Positions 48,536-63,515 of a DNA stretch of 64,000 nucleotides are shown here, in pieces. The number at the start of each line of letters is the position of its first letter. Position 1 is the stretch's first letter. Under the pieces are notes generated by a model. The model made no database searches. It was not told where the DNA came from and was given only the letters and a program-made list of their open reading frames with translations. Origin of the DNA: Salvator merianae (lineage: Eukaryota; Chordata; Lepidosauria; Squamata; Teiidae); NCBI GenBank assembly GCA_003586115.2, contig QVOM02000034.1, positions 129,119,936-129,183,935 of the forward strand. Reading direction: 5' to 3'. A program made the translations under genes and the position numbers.

Positions 48536-49654
48536 GGAAACTTGTAGCTATTAAGTGGGTTACCAGCAAGTGGAGAGCAAATGGCATTTGAAGTGAGGTT
48601 GCTCATTAAGTTTCACATGCTTTTTTTAAACCAAGCACTGTATTGCCACTGGAGAAGCTGACATTAGATGTTGTCCACTGGCAGTGCCATTGCTATCACC
48701 AAGTCCAGTGCTCCTGTCAAACGGTGCAGGTCACAGGCAAAAGTCATGTGCCCCCTGAGCCCTGCAAAAAGTCCCAGAAAGATGTCTTTCCAACAAAAGA
48801 AAGTAGGACAGTTAGTCTGATAAAAACTTATTGAAATCCACAGTGCAACAAAAGTGACTGAAAGCTGTTGCTTCTGGAAGTCATGTAGAAGGGAAAAAAA
48901 ACACTCTGAAAAATGTTATAGTAGCAGATTATATGGTATTGTTTCATGCCATGGCACCTTGGCTTTGTGTGCCTCAAAAGCAGTGAAGTCACAGCAAAAC
49001 CAGTATATTTATGGCCAATATAGGACCTGTACTATATTCTGTTTCCATAGCTGTTGTGAGTTTCTCCTACTTTCTCCTAACCTCTCATAGTTGCCGAATT
49101 ATTTCTTGCAGCGGTTTCTTCCTCTCTTTAAAGAGGCAGTAAAAGAGTTAATGTCTCTCTCAGCCTCTACATTCTTGTACCAAAAAAGCTCTGCTCATCT
49201 AAGAAAGTGCAATTCTTTTCACATTTGCATGAGAATAATGAAACTCTACAAATTCACACTGAGCTACAGAAACTAACTGCAAGGTAATAAGATTATAAAT
49301 GGTAAAAGGGGAAGTAATTAATTAGACTGAAACCAGTGGGAGAAGTTTTAATAATAGTAAAAAGAAAGACAATAGTGAGGAATGTCCAGATCCCATGACA
49401 TTTTTGGTCCTATACCAATTTTAAAGAGATTGGGGTTTATTTGTGTCTGTGCACGTGTGTATGAGCATACATGCATGACTGAGTTAGATGAAAACATGGA
49501 ACAATTGTGAGAACAATGGAGGATGTTGCACCAGCACATGGAGATCTTATTTGAATGTGCAAGGAGTGACCTTTCCACATCTCACCTGAAACCTCACTTT
49601 TTCCCTTTAGTTCTACTCATAGATCATCACACTCTAATAAGAAAATTACACTTA

Positions 49655-49792
<138 letters not shown>

Positions 49793-51610
49793 TCAAGATA
49801 CTGTTTAAACAATACTGTTGTATATACTAAGCTCTATGCTGGATGTATCAGGGAAGCTGTGCTGCATTTTTCTCACATCTGATCTGATTACATATATGTA
49901 GGGATGTGCCAAATTAGTTCTGTATGAATCCAGTTTGTATCAAACTAGGAGAGATGTTCAATGTGTTTGTATTCGAACCATTGCCTTAATAATTCGTTTA
50001 AAATGTTCTATCTAGACTCAGACTGGGACCCTGTTTGACAAGCTGTTCAATGAATGGTTTATTCTGTGCCTGTTTCTTTAAGATCAGGCATTATGCATGG
50101 TCTCAGTTATCAGTATTGATACATGATTTCTAATTGGTTGCTTTGTTGCCTTTTCCAGTTGGATGATTTAAGTTCCAAGAGTTGTGGATGCTATCTTACT
50201 TGTATTTATGTTTTGTTGACAAGGAAACTGTACTAGGAACCAGCAGAGAGGAAGAGCTAAAGAGAAGGAATTTTTGATTGCAAAAGACTCAGATTTGTTT
50301 AATCCCACTGTTCCTGTTGCATTGTTTGGAGATACGAGGAATGCTGCTGCTTATAACTCCTGCCTCAATGCTATACCTGGTTCCCGTCCCAACTATATGA
50401 TACCATCACACTCCAATTGAATGAAGGATTCTGCTTTCTTCCTGCATATATATTTTGTTGTACAAATTGGATACCTACCTTCATTTTCTATGCAAAGAAC
50501 ACAATCACCTAAACAACAAACATCAAATCACTTCTATGCTGTCCTAAGTCAGCAATATTAACAAGCCACAAAGGGAAAAGTAACTCTGGAATCACTGGCC
50601 AATCTAACTTGGGGGGAAAAAAATCTCCTGTCTATAGTGATATTTTAAAGCTACTCATTCATTTTTTAATGATTGAAGGCAGCACAAGCATAACTCTTCA
50701 GTGTATTTTTTCTCTAATTTTGGGTCCCGAGACATCATTGAACTGTAACTTCCATCACTTCCAGATCGAACAGGCAATATGCAGAGATTATTAAATGAAC
50801 AACACCTGGTAAACCCAAATTAAGAAGGTTTAGTTGGGAACTGACTATTATTATTTTCTTCAGTAGACAATGCTGGAGGACTTCAATCACTTGAGGATTA
50901 ATACCGCTAACCAAAAATTATTTGGAGAGAAGAAATGGAACAAAGCCTTAAATAGCACCTGTCTCCTGATTGGCTCTCAGTTCTGATAATGCAGACCTGG
51001 GTCACGAAAAGAGAGAAAAATACACTATCAACACAACTACGTGTTCCTAACAAAGAAGCTACATACTAACAATGAATGATTCTCTCTTCAGTTCTTTATT
51101 TAGAATCAACACTTGGGCTAAGGTGGGATGAAATCCTTTAGCACAGTCTACTGAGAAGGACTGCTATGCTAGGTACTCAACTGAACCTTCTAAGCAGACT
51201 TATGTGGGTAGCCTTCAATCACTTGATGGTTGTATTTAAGCCTTCTTACCAATCAGAGTGGGTCTAGGTGTCAGAAGGTGCTCCTCTTGCAGAACATGCC
51301 TGCCAAAAACTACTTCTGAAGATATATACAAACAGTTTGTAGCATTTGAGAAGGTTGATGCCACCTTCATGCTGTCACCCAGAATATTTCTTGTAAGGAA
51401 GCCAAGGCAGAGAAGATCACCAAGGAGGAAGCTGATATAATTTAATTAGGTGATATGGAATATAGAATGGGTTGACTTTGCAATTTATAAGCTAGACTGA
51501 TACATCTGCACAGTGTTTGACTAAATGCTTTGTGCCCTAATTTTGATAGCGTATGAAATATGTGGCTAATTTTCTAAAAACATCCTCTTTTGTGAATACA
51601 GATTCTAAGA

Positions 51611-52089
51611 GCCTGTTCCCACCTTATGGCCTTAATGTATGGGAATGACATAGTCACACCAGGCCAGATCAGATCAGACCAGACCAGACAGGATCAGGCA
51701 TGCAGGCAGCTATTCACACTTCAAGGGCTAGAACAGCCCTTTACTCAAACAGCACTCAAAGTGCTGGGCAGGCCCAATCACCATGAGAGCAGCTGTGGCG
51801 ACATCTGGCCATTGCAATAGCAATCAGGACACAGTACGTGACTGCACAGCCATAGCTGCAGCCATGTCACCTCACCCACTCACAGTGTTGTATGCAGAAG
51901 TGGGTGCAAATGCTACTGACTGGGAGTCATCCAGCTGCTGTCAGTCAAGTTGTGGACAATCTTTTAGCTGTCCACAGCTAGTAGTATCTGGGAACAGCTG
52001 GAGGCTCTCCCGGATGTAATGGCAGTGTGTGGATGGGCCTGTCTGATGAATGTCCAGAAGTTCACTGGAAGGTAAGTGTGAACAGACCC
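51611..52089 (+). mobile_element. Non-autonomous TIR element, best-preserved copy
   Basis: The left end reads gcctgttcccacctta and the right end, in complement, gggtctgttcacacttacc. Flanks tctaagag and cctaagtg agree at six of eight positions, compatible with an 8-base target duplication. The interior contains a short tandem of agatcagacc-like units (51664-51694) and motifs shared with 9317-9660 and 58440-58792 (gtccagctgctg, ctgtccacagctag). No transposase. A hAT-like origin is inference. Confidence 0.65.
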
Positions 52090-52499
52090 TAAGTGTCCTC
52101 CTTACATTCAAAATGTTCCAAAGCTTTTCCAGAGTGTGAGAAGGCTCTGAGCAAAGAGATTACAGCAAGATCTCTCAATATCTGTATAAAGAGTGATTTA
52201 CCTTCTAGTGGAAGGTAGGACCTGTGAAATAAACAGGATCCAGAAAGTTTGGGGTGGGGGAGGATTAAATTTAATTGACAATACTGAAAGTTCCAATGCC
52301 CTCCTGGATAATGAGATGACCATATGGAAAAGCACATTTCAATCTGAAAGAGTCTTGAAGGAACAGACTTCAAGAGCTCAAAGAGAAGCTATGTAAAAGC
52401 TTGAGCATGTTATTAAGGAACCAGTTTGGAAGATAGTGTACCATTGGTGGACTAATAAGTTTAGCTCTTAAGAAAAGTAATTAGCACTGAGTGCCCCTG

Positions 52500-54650
52500 A
52501 ATTTGAGAGGTCTACTACTGATGTAATAATTATAACCTGCCTTTTCAATGTATTAAACTTCAGGTTGGAATTCATGAGGGTAGTATCAGATTTTACATTT
52601 CCTTTCAACCAGTAATGAAAGCTTTCCAGAAGGTGTTTTATGTGTAAATCATAGGTGCACCCTTGAAGGACAGACTAGTTTCTGTTACAGATGCTTCTCA
52701 TTCTCAACATCCATGTAGGTTCAATGCCCAGGTGGTTTCCTGAGCCAGACTGGATCTAATGAAGAATAATCCACTGGAAGAGGATTCATTTGTAGGGGAT
52801 GCCATGTGAAAACTTAAATATCAGGATTGGTTCTGCAGACCCAAATCTTCAAGGCCAAAAAGAGGCCACAAAGGGATCTTAGCTATTTCTCCTTTTGCAC
52901 AGGCCTGGATATCAGAGACATTGCTGGGAAAGCATACAAAATATTAAGAATCCATCAATGAAATAGAGCTTTTCTCTCCCAGGACAAGATGTCTTGTGAT
53001 TTACTGATGAAGTACTTGGATTCAGGATTAGTATTCCTGATTTGAGGCAAATATAGCTGAACGCCTCTGCAGATAGATTCCATTATCCTGGGTACATCGT
53101 GTCTTTGCTCAATTTGTCCACCTGAAGAATCTCTTGATGGATGGGGCTAGAATGGATACCAGGGCGTTTCACCTACCTGAACAGGGATACTAAAAAGATC
53201 TACAGTGACTTGGGCCTCATTCTGCCTGTTCTCACAATATGTGCCTTTTTCTGTCAGAGAAAACCCCCTCTGTAGATTATTTTTAATTGTCCACCATTGA
53301 AGAGTCTCTTGATATGAGGCATCAAGGCAATAATCCAACTAAGGATATGCTCTATCTGTGGTTTGTATGGTATCAATGGCCACTATAGTGGTCTTATGTG
53401 ATATTTTTGCTCAAGATAGTAATTGCACACAGGAAAACTTAGTGCTAGAAACTTAGTGAGGTCTCTCAGATCTGCTGAATTTGTTAACAGTATTTTGAAG
53501 CATTTCATGAAAAAATTGGATATTCTGACTGAAGGTACCTTAAAATTTCCTGAATATACACAGTGACTTTCAAAGAGAGATGACTTTATTAGCATATCAC
53601 GAAAGGAAGCATATTTTCAATTGCCTTCAGCCTGAGTGGCACCAAAACTGTTGCCAAAACTCTTAACATCCTTGAAGTCCGTGCCAAGCCAAACGGAAGA
53701 GATCTGAGTTGTAAAGATTGAACCAAAATGGAAAATTGCAAGCTTCTGTGCAATTCCTTTTCATTTGAAACGTACAGGCAGGCATCCCAAAGTTTAACTG
53801 ATTCAAAGACATCTTCAGTGTTCAAAGCCAATCTAATAGCCACCACTGTCCATTTTCAACTGCTGGTATCAAGCCAACTGGTTCAGATATTCAGATCCAA
53901 CATAGATTCCTTCTCTTCTTTCCTTGGACCCTAAAGAAAACTGAGACGGTCCCTTGAAAGATAAACCTTTCTATAGCTTCCACTGACAAAAAGATCCTGA
54001 ATTGCCTTGCAGACAGTCGATCCCTTGGCAGTCCTCAATGGAAGTGAAAGTACTATGAACCTGTCTAAAGGCGATGATTGGAATTCTATATCGTAACCTG
54101 AATGGACAATCCTCAAAGTCCAGCTGTCTCAAATCTGGCTGTGCCCACACTTTCAGAAAGACAGGAGGCATAAGCTTGTGAAAAACTGAGGAACCTTGCA
54201 TCAAGAACCAGCTGGCAGAGGCTTCAGAGGCTTTGGAAGAAAAAAACCATGATGTTTGCCACTTTGTCAGATACAAACTGAAAAGACTTACTCCTAGAAT
54301 CTCCTTTTTAAAAGTGATTAGAAGGAAAACAAATGTTTACAGCAGTGTTTCTTCCAAGGGAAAGCTTGTCTCTTGACTTACAAGATGAGATCCATTCCAT
54401 TAAAATATCAGTATCTTCCAAAAAAGGATCTTCCATTAAATGGTTTTTGTACTGGATTAGCCCTAGACAACTGGTTCATGTTCTAGTATACTGACTTGTA
54501 GTCTAAGCTCCCATCTGAATATTATCCGCTGAATGATCTGTTATGGATGCTATTGCCAGTAAATCTAGTTTTGGGAACTATGGAAACTCTGGATAAAATC
54601 AATACTGATGACAATTCTAATGCAGTAATCTTAAAGGACTTCTTAAAATA
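52500..54650 (-). pseudogene. Decayed DIRS-type (tyrosine-recombinase) retrotransposon
   Basis: The minus strand keeps scattered pieces of a DIRS polyprotein in the right order. At 54116-53931 is GYDIEFQSSP followed by an AIQDLF piece, as precedes the reverse transcriptase. At 53846-53589 is RSLPFGLARTSRMLRVLATV, the LPFGL motif of the DIRS reverse transcriptase, preceded by a degraded LKDAY-like KLWDACLYV. At 53338-53147 is LQWWTIKNNLQRGFSL, resembling the RNase H connection. Near 52960-52880 is YAFPAMSLI. Frameshifts and stops throughout make it inactive. The gag-like part and terminal repeats are not resolved, so both edges are approximate. Confidence 0.7.
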
Positions 54651-56633
54651 GGTTTTAATATGTCATTCAAAGAATTCAGACTGGCACCCATCAAGTTTTG
54701 GAGCTATAGAATGGGACACTGTGCATCCAAAGAAGGGCAGCCAGTAGAGATTGGTGTAAGCTATTTTGTAGCTTCAAAGAAAAAGAGCAAGCTGCAGAAG
54801 GAAAAGAGGGTCTTTGCTTGTAGTCTCATTGATCATGTTCTTTTGCTTGTACATACAAGCTGTGTGCAAGCAGAAGCCATTCTAGGCATGCCAGCCATAC
54901 TCTGTGAACAAAATGGTACCAGTCACATAGAAGAGGAAAATATATGTGCAAGCAAGCATCCTTGGAACATGCCAACTACCCTTTCCATCTGAACAGCTTT
55001 GAACATCAGCAAGTTATGGAAAAGTACAATTTTGAGATTGATGGTAGTGTGCTAGATGCCTGGGGCTGAGGAGGTACCTTTCAGGTACCTCCCATGTCCT
55101 CAACTGATCTTATACCAATGGACTTGGTGGCAGCTGCAGTAGCTCTTTGTCAGCCTAATTTTCCAGCAAAGCAGTTAAAGAAGGCATTTGTGGACAGATT
55201 TTTTACACTGCTCAGAACACAGCCAATGAAGCAAAAAGACACCCTGAACTTCTAAGGAGTGAGTTCAGAAAAACCAGAGAAAAAGAGACAAAAATGGTAT
55301 TGCTGCTGACTGGCAGACGGTTGGACTGAATGGGCCAAGTGTCTGATCCAGTGGGGCATTTCTTATGTTCTGTTACAAAGATTTTTTTCCTCTGAAGAAC
55401 AAGTTCTTATATTCCCTTCAACTAATAGGACCTGTGAATGTGGTAAGAACTTTTTTAAAGAGGGGGTGCAATTGAGAACAATAGAGGTAAGGCAGAGAAA
55501 AGTATGAAAAATGAAAGCCAGGAAGTAGAAAAGCAGGTTTTAAAGAAATTGGAATTCTAGTGGTATTTGTGGTCTATGCTCCAGAACAGGGCTATCAGAA
55601 TTGTGTGCACACTGCAAGACCTGCTTCATCTTGGGAAACTTCGTGGTAGAGAAACTAAGAAGTAGTGGAAAGTTTTTCACAGATTCAGAATATGACTTGT
55701 ATGACAATCATGGAGACTTTTGGTTTGGATGGAACTTCTCAACCAGAATGGGATGTTGCATCCCAATCCAGCTTGGTTGGTGTGGGTTCCTGGAAGTTTT
55801 ACAGTTAAACCTACAGGAATTAGGGTATTTTCAGGTAGTAGCAAAATTAATGATGTCAAAAAAGAGGGAATCCCCCATAATGGTTCCAAATGGAAGTCTG
55901 TCTCCAAATGGATGTTGAAGAATAATACAGATCCTGTATGACAGTTGGTTCCTTGGATACTTGGTTTCCTACAGTAAGGAACAGAGATGAGTATTAAGTA
56001 GACACTATTAGAAAACAGGTTGTGGCACAGGCAGTTATTTTAGATTTGCATGTGGATGGTCCCTAGCCTCACATCTTCATATGGTGAGATTTCTGAAGGA
56101 AATTAAAGTGATTTCTCTTCCAACAGTTCAGGTTTTCAACATGGATTTGAACTACATGGTTTAGAAATTCACTCAACCATTCTCTGAAGATATTGAGAAT
56201 ATCTTCATAAGAATATTACCCTGTAAGGGAGAGGGCATCAGATTTATCAGCCTTTCCTGTTAGGATATGAATGCTATTGCCAGTATTTTATGCATACATC
56301 CATCCTTTATTTCTAAGGTGAATGTTATCTTTCATAGAAATCAGGAGACTGGCTTATCAACTTTTTGTCCAGTCTGAAGCATCAACTTGAAAAGCTATGG
56401 CATGCCTTGGACATTTGGACAGCCTTATGAGTATCTATTATAGTGAAATTAGGAATGACAGCATCAAGTTAGGTAAATGGGAGGTGTACATGGCGTGAAG
56501 GAAACAAATATCATCAGATGTTACTGTGCATTCCACAAGATCAGCATGTTCTTCAGCCACATGGGCAGCAAATGCATCTGTGGAGTTGTATGCATCTGTG
56601 CATTAATCTTTTCTAAACACTACAAGCGTGACA

Positions 56634-56912
56634 TGGAGGCACAGTGGCGCAGAAGGCTAAGGCACTGATCTTTCAATAGGAGGATTGGAGTTCAAGGCCC
56701 CTGTCTGCCATGTAGAGGGGATGAGCGCCCTCTACTGGCCTCTAGCTCCAGCCAACCTAGCTGTTCGAAAGCAAGTAATTGCAAGTAGATAAATAGGGAG
56801 CATCACATTGTGTGATGCAGAAGATAGACAGATGTAAGCCTTCGGGTGAAAAATAACCTTGTAAGCCGCTTTGAGTCAACTTCGGCCAAGAAAAGCGGGG
56901 TATAAAAACCAA
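56634..56912 (+). mobile_element. Sauria-type SINE with a non-standard 3' tail
   Basis: The head tggaggcacagtggcgcaga and the body gccaacctagctgttcgaaa, gcaagtagataaatagg follow the squamate Sauria SINE pattern as I recall it. The 3' end differs from the usual Bov-B-like tail: it reads taagccgctttgagtcaact then gcggggtataaaaacc, running into (GTT)n. This is the strongest evidence in the window that the organism is a squamate. Confidence 0.8.
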
Positions 56913-56998
56913 GTTGTTGTTGTTGTTGTTGTTGTTGTTCTTCTTCTTCTTCTTGTTCTTGCTGTTCTTCTTCTTGTTGTTGTTGTTCTTCTTCTTCT
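56913..56998. repeat. GTT/TTC compound microsatellite
   Basis: About nine GTT units followed by interleaved TTC and GTT blocks at the SINE 3' end. Poly-valine, poly-leucine and poly-threonine frames here are artefacts. Confidence 0.9.
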
Positions 56999-57654
56999 CA
57001 AGTCAACAACTGCTTTTAGAAGAAAAGACTTGCAGCTGGTGTTAGATGTATAATGTTCCTGCTCATTTCTGGGAAGCCTTGATACATGCCTTGTTGCTGT
57101 GGTCCTTCTGATACATATTCCAGAAACATGAATGCTAGACATACCAAGGATATGTCTTTCTGGGATATGTAGAGGAGGAACACAAATCCCTACCTCTAAT
57201 GCATTTGGCTATATTGCCTGTCAACCACTATACTGCCATCACTGCACATTCCTGCTTGCTGTCTGGCCCAACCTTTCCCCTAGATGCTAGTTACCAATCT
57301 CTCTCTGACTGTGTTTGGTCTACTGTCATGGGAAAATGCTGGTAACTAGACTGTTATAGGCCTACTACCCAGCTACCCTTTTGTATTCTGTCATCATCAA
57401 ATAAAGGACCTTCCATACAGTTTGGCTGTGTCCTGAATGTTAATTGCAGTGGGGTCTGGAAGGTGATTCTGACAACATGACAGAATTACATTTTGTTGTG
57501 GTCCACTTCCAGACTTGTGATAGTGGTAGATTAGGGACTTCCTTTGTAGTGGTGATTGTTGGGCTGCTAAACTGGCATATTTTCTTTGGCACTATTTCTG
57601 TGCTTCATTTTTATTTATAAATAAGTATGTGTGTTTATTTCTTACAGAGAATTT

Positions 57655-57760
57655 TAAGGGTCTAGTGGCACCTTAGAGACTAACAGAGAAAAAGAAGTAG
57701 CCTACTTTATCAGATGCTAGGAAACAAACATGAGTTTATTCGTGGAGGAACATGACAACT
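57655..57760 (-). repeat. Interspersed retroposon fragment, copy 2
   Basis: Contains gtctagtggcaccttagaga, ttatcagatgctag and tgagtttattcgtggagga, the reverse-orientation counterpart of 2893-2985. Confidence 0.6.
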
Positions 57761-57935
57761 AGTCTAATAATTAAAAACATAATGCTAAACACATAAATAG
57801 AAGATAACTAGTTCCTGCAGACATGCAAATATTTATACATATAGGGCACCCATTTTAACCTTTTTTGTAATGACTAGTTTTGAAAAAACAGTAGAATTCT
57901 TCATCAACTGCTAATTCCACAGCATTGTTCTGTTA

Positions 57936-59220
<1,285 letters not shown>

Positions 59221-59328
59221 GCTTAGGCATGGGTACCAACAGATCGAGCATCTTCTGGGAAAGGTGAGGCCAGATGGTCAGGATCTCTTTCTGAAGCTCA
59301 GAGTCAAGCTGCTGCCAGTCTGCACCAC
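59221..59328 (-). CDS. CACNA1E: Cav2.3 alpha-1E, exon 41 (by inference)
   Basis: This 108-base exon has two bases completing a Gly codon, 35 codons and one base of a Pro codon. Visible residues are [20 protein letters not shown] and [15 protein letters not shown]. It forms the link between the pre-IQ helices and the IQ motif of the cytosolic tail, a region that contacts calmodulin and shapes gating in the family. The [13 protein letters not shown] block is conserved across Cav2 channels. The acceptor tttttctag precedes GTGGTG, and the donor AAGC/gtgagt is good. Confidence 0.95.
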
Positions 59329-62027
59329 CTAGAAAAAATAACCAAAATGAGATTGAGTGAATACTGGAGAGCAGGGAGCAAGGAAACTCAAAACAACTAG
59401 AGTCATTATTTGTTCCATTTATACTCCACCCTTTCTCCAAAGAGCTCAAGCTAATGGATATAGACAATTATAGCTTTTAATTTTTACAATGCCTCACTGA
59501 AGTAGTTTAAACAGAAGCAATTGACCTGCCCTTGAACCACACATTAAACCCCAGGATGGAACATGCCTAAGCCAGATATATTATGGCCCCTTGTGCCCCA
59601 TTGGCATCACAGTAGGAAGGACTAATTCATTGGAAAGCATCTGCTAAGGTCAGCTAATGACCAATTCAGGACAGAACAGGTATTTTAATTTGCCAGGGGT
59701 AAAGGACTCCTGAAATTCACTTCACTTGCAGAAACAAGGCTTTGTTCTCCCCTCAGGCCTAAAACTTCAGACTGAGCAAGAATGACTACTTCTGCTACCA
59801 CACATAGCAGTGAAGGTTCCTCAAAGTAGCATGACTCCCTGATGGTTTTATTTATCCCCAGAAGCTCAGAGATGACAACAGGAATAAGGCTCTCTTTTCT
59901 TTCTTGATGGAGGAGCAGGTGTACAGTAAACAAAGCTGGCCAAATTATTTTAAAGGGTCAAGACAGAAAATTCTGCAAGTGTTTCATCCCAGAAGTAAAA
60001 TTACAACGAATCCAACATGCTGTTCTTTTGCAACATCCAAAATCAACTGCATATGACGAACCAGTCCTTGAGTCTCTTCTCAAAGGAAAAGAGTGCAGAG
60101 ACTGATGCTTCTCAGACCAGGAAAAAGATTTGGGCTTGAAATTGTTCAGTGCTGGACCCCAACCACCAGAATTGACCATGGTTCAAGTCCTTCCTTGTCT
60201 AAAGGTGCCACTACTTCTCCTAACATTCCAGCTTGAGAGCTGCTGTCACATAAATTTGCCTTTGTGTTGCTGCAATCAAACATTTATAAAGTAAATCCTG
60301 TAAAGGTTGGAAGCCTGAAGGAAGCCAAGGACCTACTTAAGATTCAGCCAGGGTAACCCTTTAATTGCAGTCAAATGCAAGTTCAGTTTGTTTGGATTCA
60401 AGCCCCAGTTCTACTTGGAGGCCTTGGTGGTGGTAACCATTTTCCTTGCTTTTGAAATACAATTTGAGCTTCTAGAATTTCTGCTTTGCTGATAATTCCA
60501 GAGCCCCACCCTATGCAGTACCTATCCAAGGCTGTAATCAGACACCCCCCAAAAAAATAAAAATAAAAAAGTACCTCTGAGGAGTCTTATTGAAGGCTTT
60601 GAGGTAGGATTGTTCACATACCAGTCTGCCCCTCCCCCCTCTCCTGGGCATTCTATGCTAGAAAAGGCAGATTACTGCAGAGAAATTGGGGACATGAGGG
60701 CCACATGCTCTCTCTGAGGTTCCCCTTTTGTTAAGTCTGCTAACAGCCTAAGTCAGCTCCTGTTCACTGACTTGCCTTTCTGGAATTTTATCCTGGATGG
60801 AACTGACTCAGGTCACTGAACCCTTGATATGGACTCAATCACTATTTCATTCATCTGGAATGAAGACCTAGCTATGCTCTATCTGAACTAAGAAGATATG
60901 GCTGAAGGTTGAACCAGCCATGGGGAAGCTTTGGTCGGTGAAATCAACAAATTCTGACTGGTTCTCATAATCAGACGAAATTTGGCCAACTAGGTTGGAA
61001 GCAGTCATTAATATTTTCTAAATTATCTTTAGAAATGCATGACAAGTCTAGCTCAACTAGGAATGGTGCAGAAATTTGATTGATATGCTTGCTTTGTAGT
61101 GATCTACTCTGTTCTGATGCTCCCATCAGCTTAGAACATAACTGTTAGTTCAATCGGTACTTGCTTCTAGATTCTGCCTTTCAATTTCAGCACAGTAAAA
61201 CAATGCATGTAAATATGAACTTAAAATAATTAATACAGCAATGCCATATCAATTGTAATGAATGCCAGTGAAACATAAATGTGACAGAATTATGTTGAGT
61301 CTATCCCTAAACTCAAAAGAAGCTGACTCTTTGGATCTTTGTCAAAATTGTTTTTGCCTTTCATGTTTTTATCTCCGGTTTTATTTTTCTCTAGGCTAGT
61401 TCATTTCACAATGCTGTATAAAATTCAGCTGACTGAATGCTAAAACTCATACAAGACAATGGGCATTTCTAAGTGGAAGGGAAAGCCAATTACTGCACAG
61501 GAAAAGCTGCAGAAACACAGCTTTCTTTACCAGTTTCACCTCAAGGTGGCAAAAAGTATCTTTAAGGAAAGCAGCAGCAGTAGTAGTGTTTCATCATCCT
61601 GCTAGATACCACCCCCCCAACTTGGCAGCATTTTTGGGAGGAAAAAAGATCACTTTTCTTGAGAGTTAAGGCCATTGTAGGCAAGGGAATTCTCCATCGA
61701 CAGAGTGGCCTTTGTGCAAGATGACACTCACCATCTGACTTCACAATTGTCTGAGGGCACCTCTTTATTTTTGCTTCAAAATACCTGGCGTTTCTGTTCC
61801 TTTGAACCAAGAATAGTCTCACATTCTTTGCACCTTATTTATATACACCAAGAGTAAAACTGGCACAAGGCAGTTTAATCACTGCTTGTAGATAGCCCCA
61901 AGTTCATTTTGGTGGTTCTCTCTCCATTCAGACATACCTCCTAAGTTTAAAAGCATGTCTTGTCAAGGTTGTTCTGTATTAGAGAAGTTATACAACTTTC
62001 TTTACAGATAGGAATGGGAAAGAAAGT

Positions 62028-62112
62028 GTAGCACTCCAGATGCTGGTGGATGGCAACTCTCTTCATGCCCAGCTCATATGACCAATGATGAAAGATCAGT
62101 GATGGGATTGGA
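62028..62112 (+). mobile_element. Palindromic hAT-like MITE fragment, copy 4
   Basis: tgtagcactccagatgctgg then ggcaactctcttcatgccca and gaccaatgatgaaagatca follow the family order; the right arm is eroded. Confidence 0.5.
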
Positions 62113-63515
62113 CATTACATATCAAGTAAAATAAATATGAAGGACTGCAGGCTCTGAATCTGTTTTTTACTCTGCATGTAAATTGAGAACGTTGGTGGTA
62201 GTGGTAGCTGTCAGACACTAACCAATAGTATAGTAATCTCTCAAAATTTGCAAGGGTTTGGTTCCTTTAAAATGCCATGAATTTTAAATACAGGAATATT
62301 AAGTAAGAAGTCTCTAAGAAAAAGGGAGTCAGGGGAACAATCTGCCAAAACAAACCCCCTTTCATCAGAGACTTCAATTTAAACAAAAAAGAATCTTCCA
62401 GAGCAGAAGGAGGGAAGACTAGTGCAGGGACCCAGGCAAGTTCCTTTGTCTTACCTCTCCTGATCAAAATGATAAAAAGTGAAGCATCCCAGAAGCCCTT
62501 GTGTCAGTGATTCATGCCCCCTTTCACTGGAAGCCCAAACTTTCTCCCTCTCCCAGAAACAGACTGATTTGGTTCAGGTTTTCAATTAAAAATAAAAGAA
62601 AGTCTGTTTTTGGGAGAAGTGCAGGATTTGCTCCTTTTCTTCCTCCAGTGAAGTGGTTATTGCCTTGCTTTTGCAGCTGCAAAGATTAAGGGGTCAGCAT
62701 TGTGATGGAGAGAGGAAAGCAGACAACTGCTGATATCCTCCATCTTTCTCAGAAACAAGCTGCTTTCTTTAGCTGTAAGCTAATTTTTGAGAGAGGTGAA
62801 GCGTTTCAGTTGCTATCCACCTTCCTTTTCCCCACAGACAGACTGCAGAAATCAGAATTCTGCTGAAGGGAGAGAGCAAATTCTCCACTCTTCCCAGAAA
62901 GAAGGAAGCTGATTGCTCTTGTTTTTTTTTTTTTCCAGGGGAGCTGATAGGAGGGGTGGAGGAGGGAGCTCAAGAGCTGCAGCTCCCTCACTTTTTTTCT
63001 GTTGGATTAGAAAGATTAGAAGGAAAGACACCCCCCCCCCCCAAGTCTTTGCTCTGTTTCCTCCCTGTTATTCCTCACTTCAGGAAGCTTAAAAGGCAAA
63101 AGGATACTTCCTGCTGGGAGGGGGAGGAATGACTGTGAAAACACTACTTCAAAATTATGAATATACAAGTTATGATTTTAAAAACACTGGATGTTTTTCC
63201 AGTCACAAATGTATAGTATATGCAAGTAAAAACAAACAAACAAAAGGCTAACTAGTTCTGAGGGCCTGTTGTAATCCACCACAGGCAACACTGTTATCAT
63301 CAGCAAAATATTAACCTTTTCTCAGTAGTTGCTGAACATCGAAATAACTGATCTTGAAACTAACTAGGAGGTGCAGCACAGGGACAGTGAAAGTGCTGCA
63401 AAACAGCTTTCATCACTTTTAAAATGCAATTACTACTTTTACCAAATCATTTCTGAGGGGGACAACTGGGTAGGCTGTTGGATCACATCAGCCTGGTGAA
63501 AGCTCAGTTTTTATA

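Noticed and set aside
56871..57142. Opposed frames rich in Val/Leu and Arg/Thr
   Set aside because: Both are translations of the GTT/TTC microsatellite at the SINE tail.
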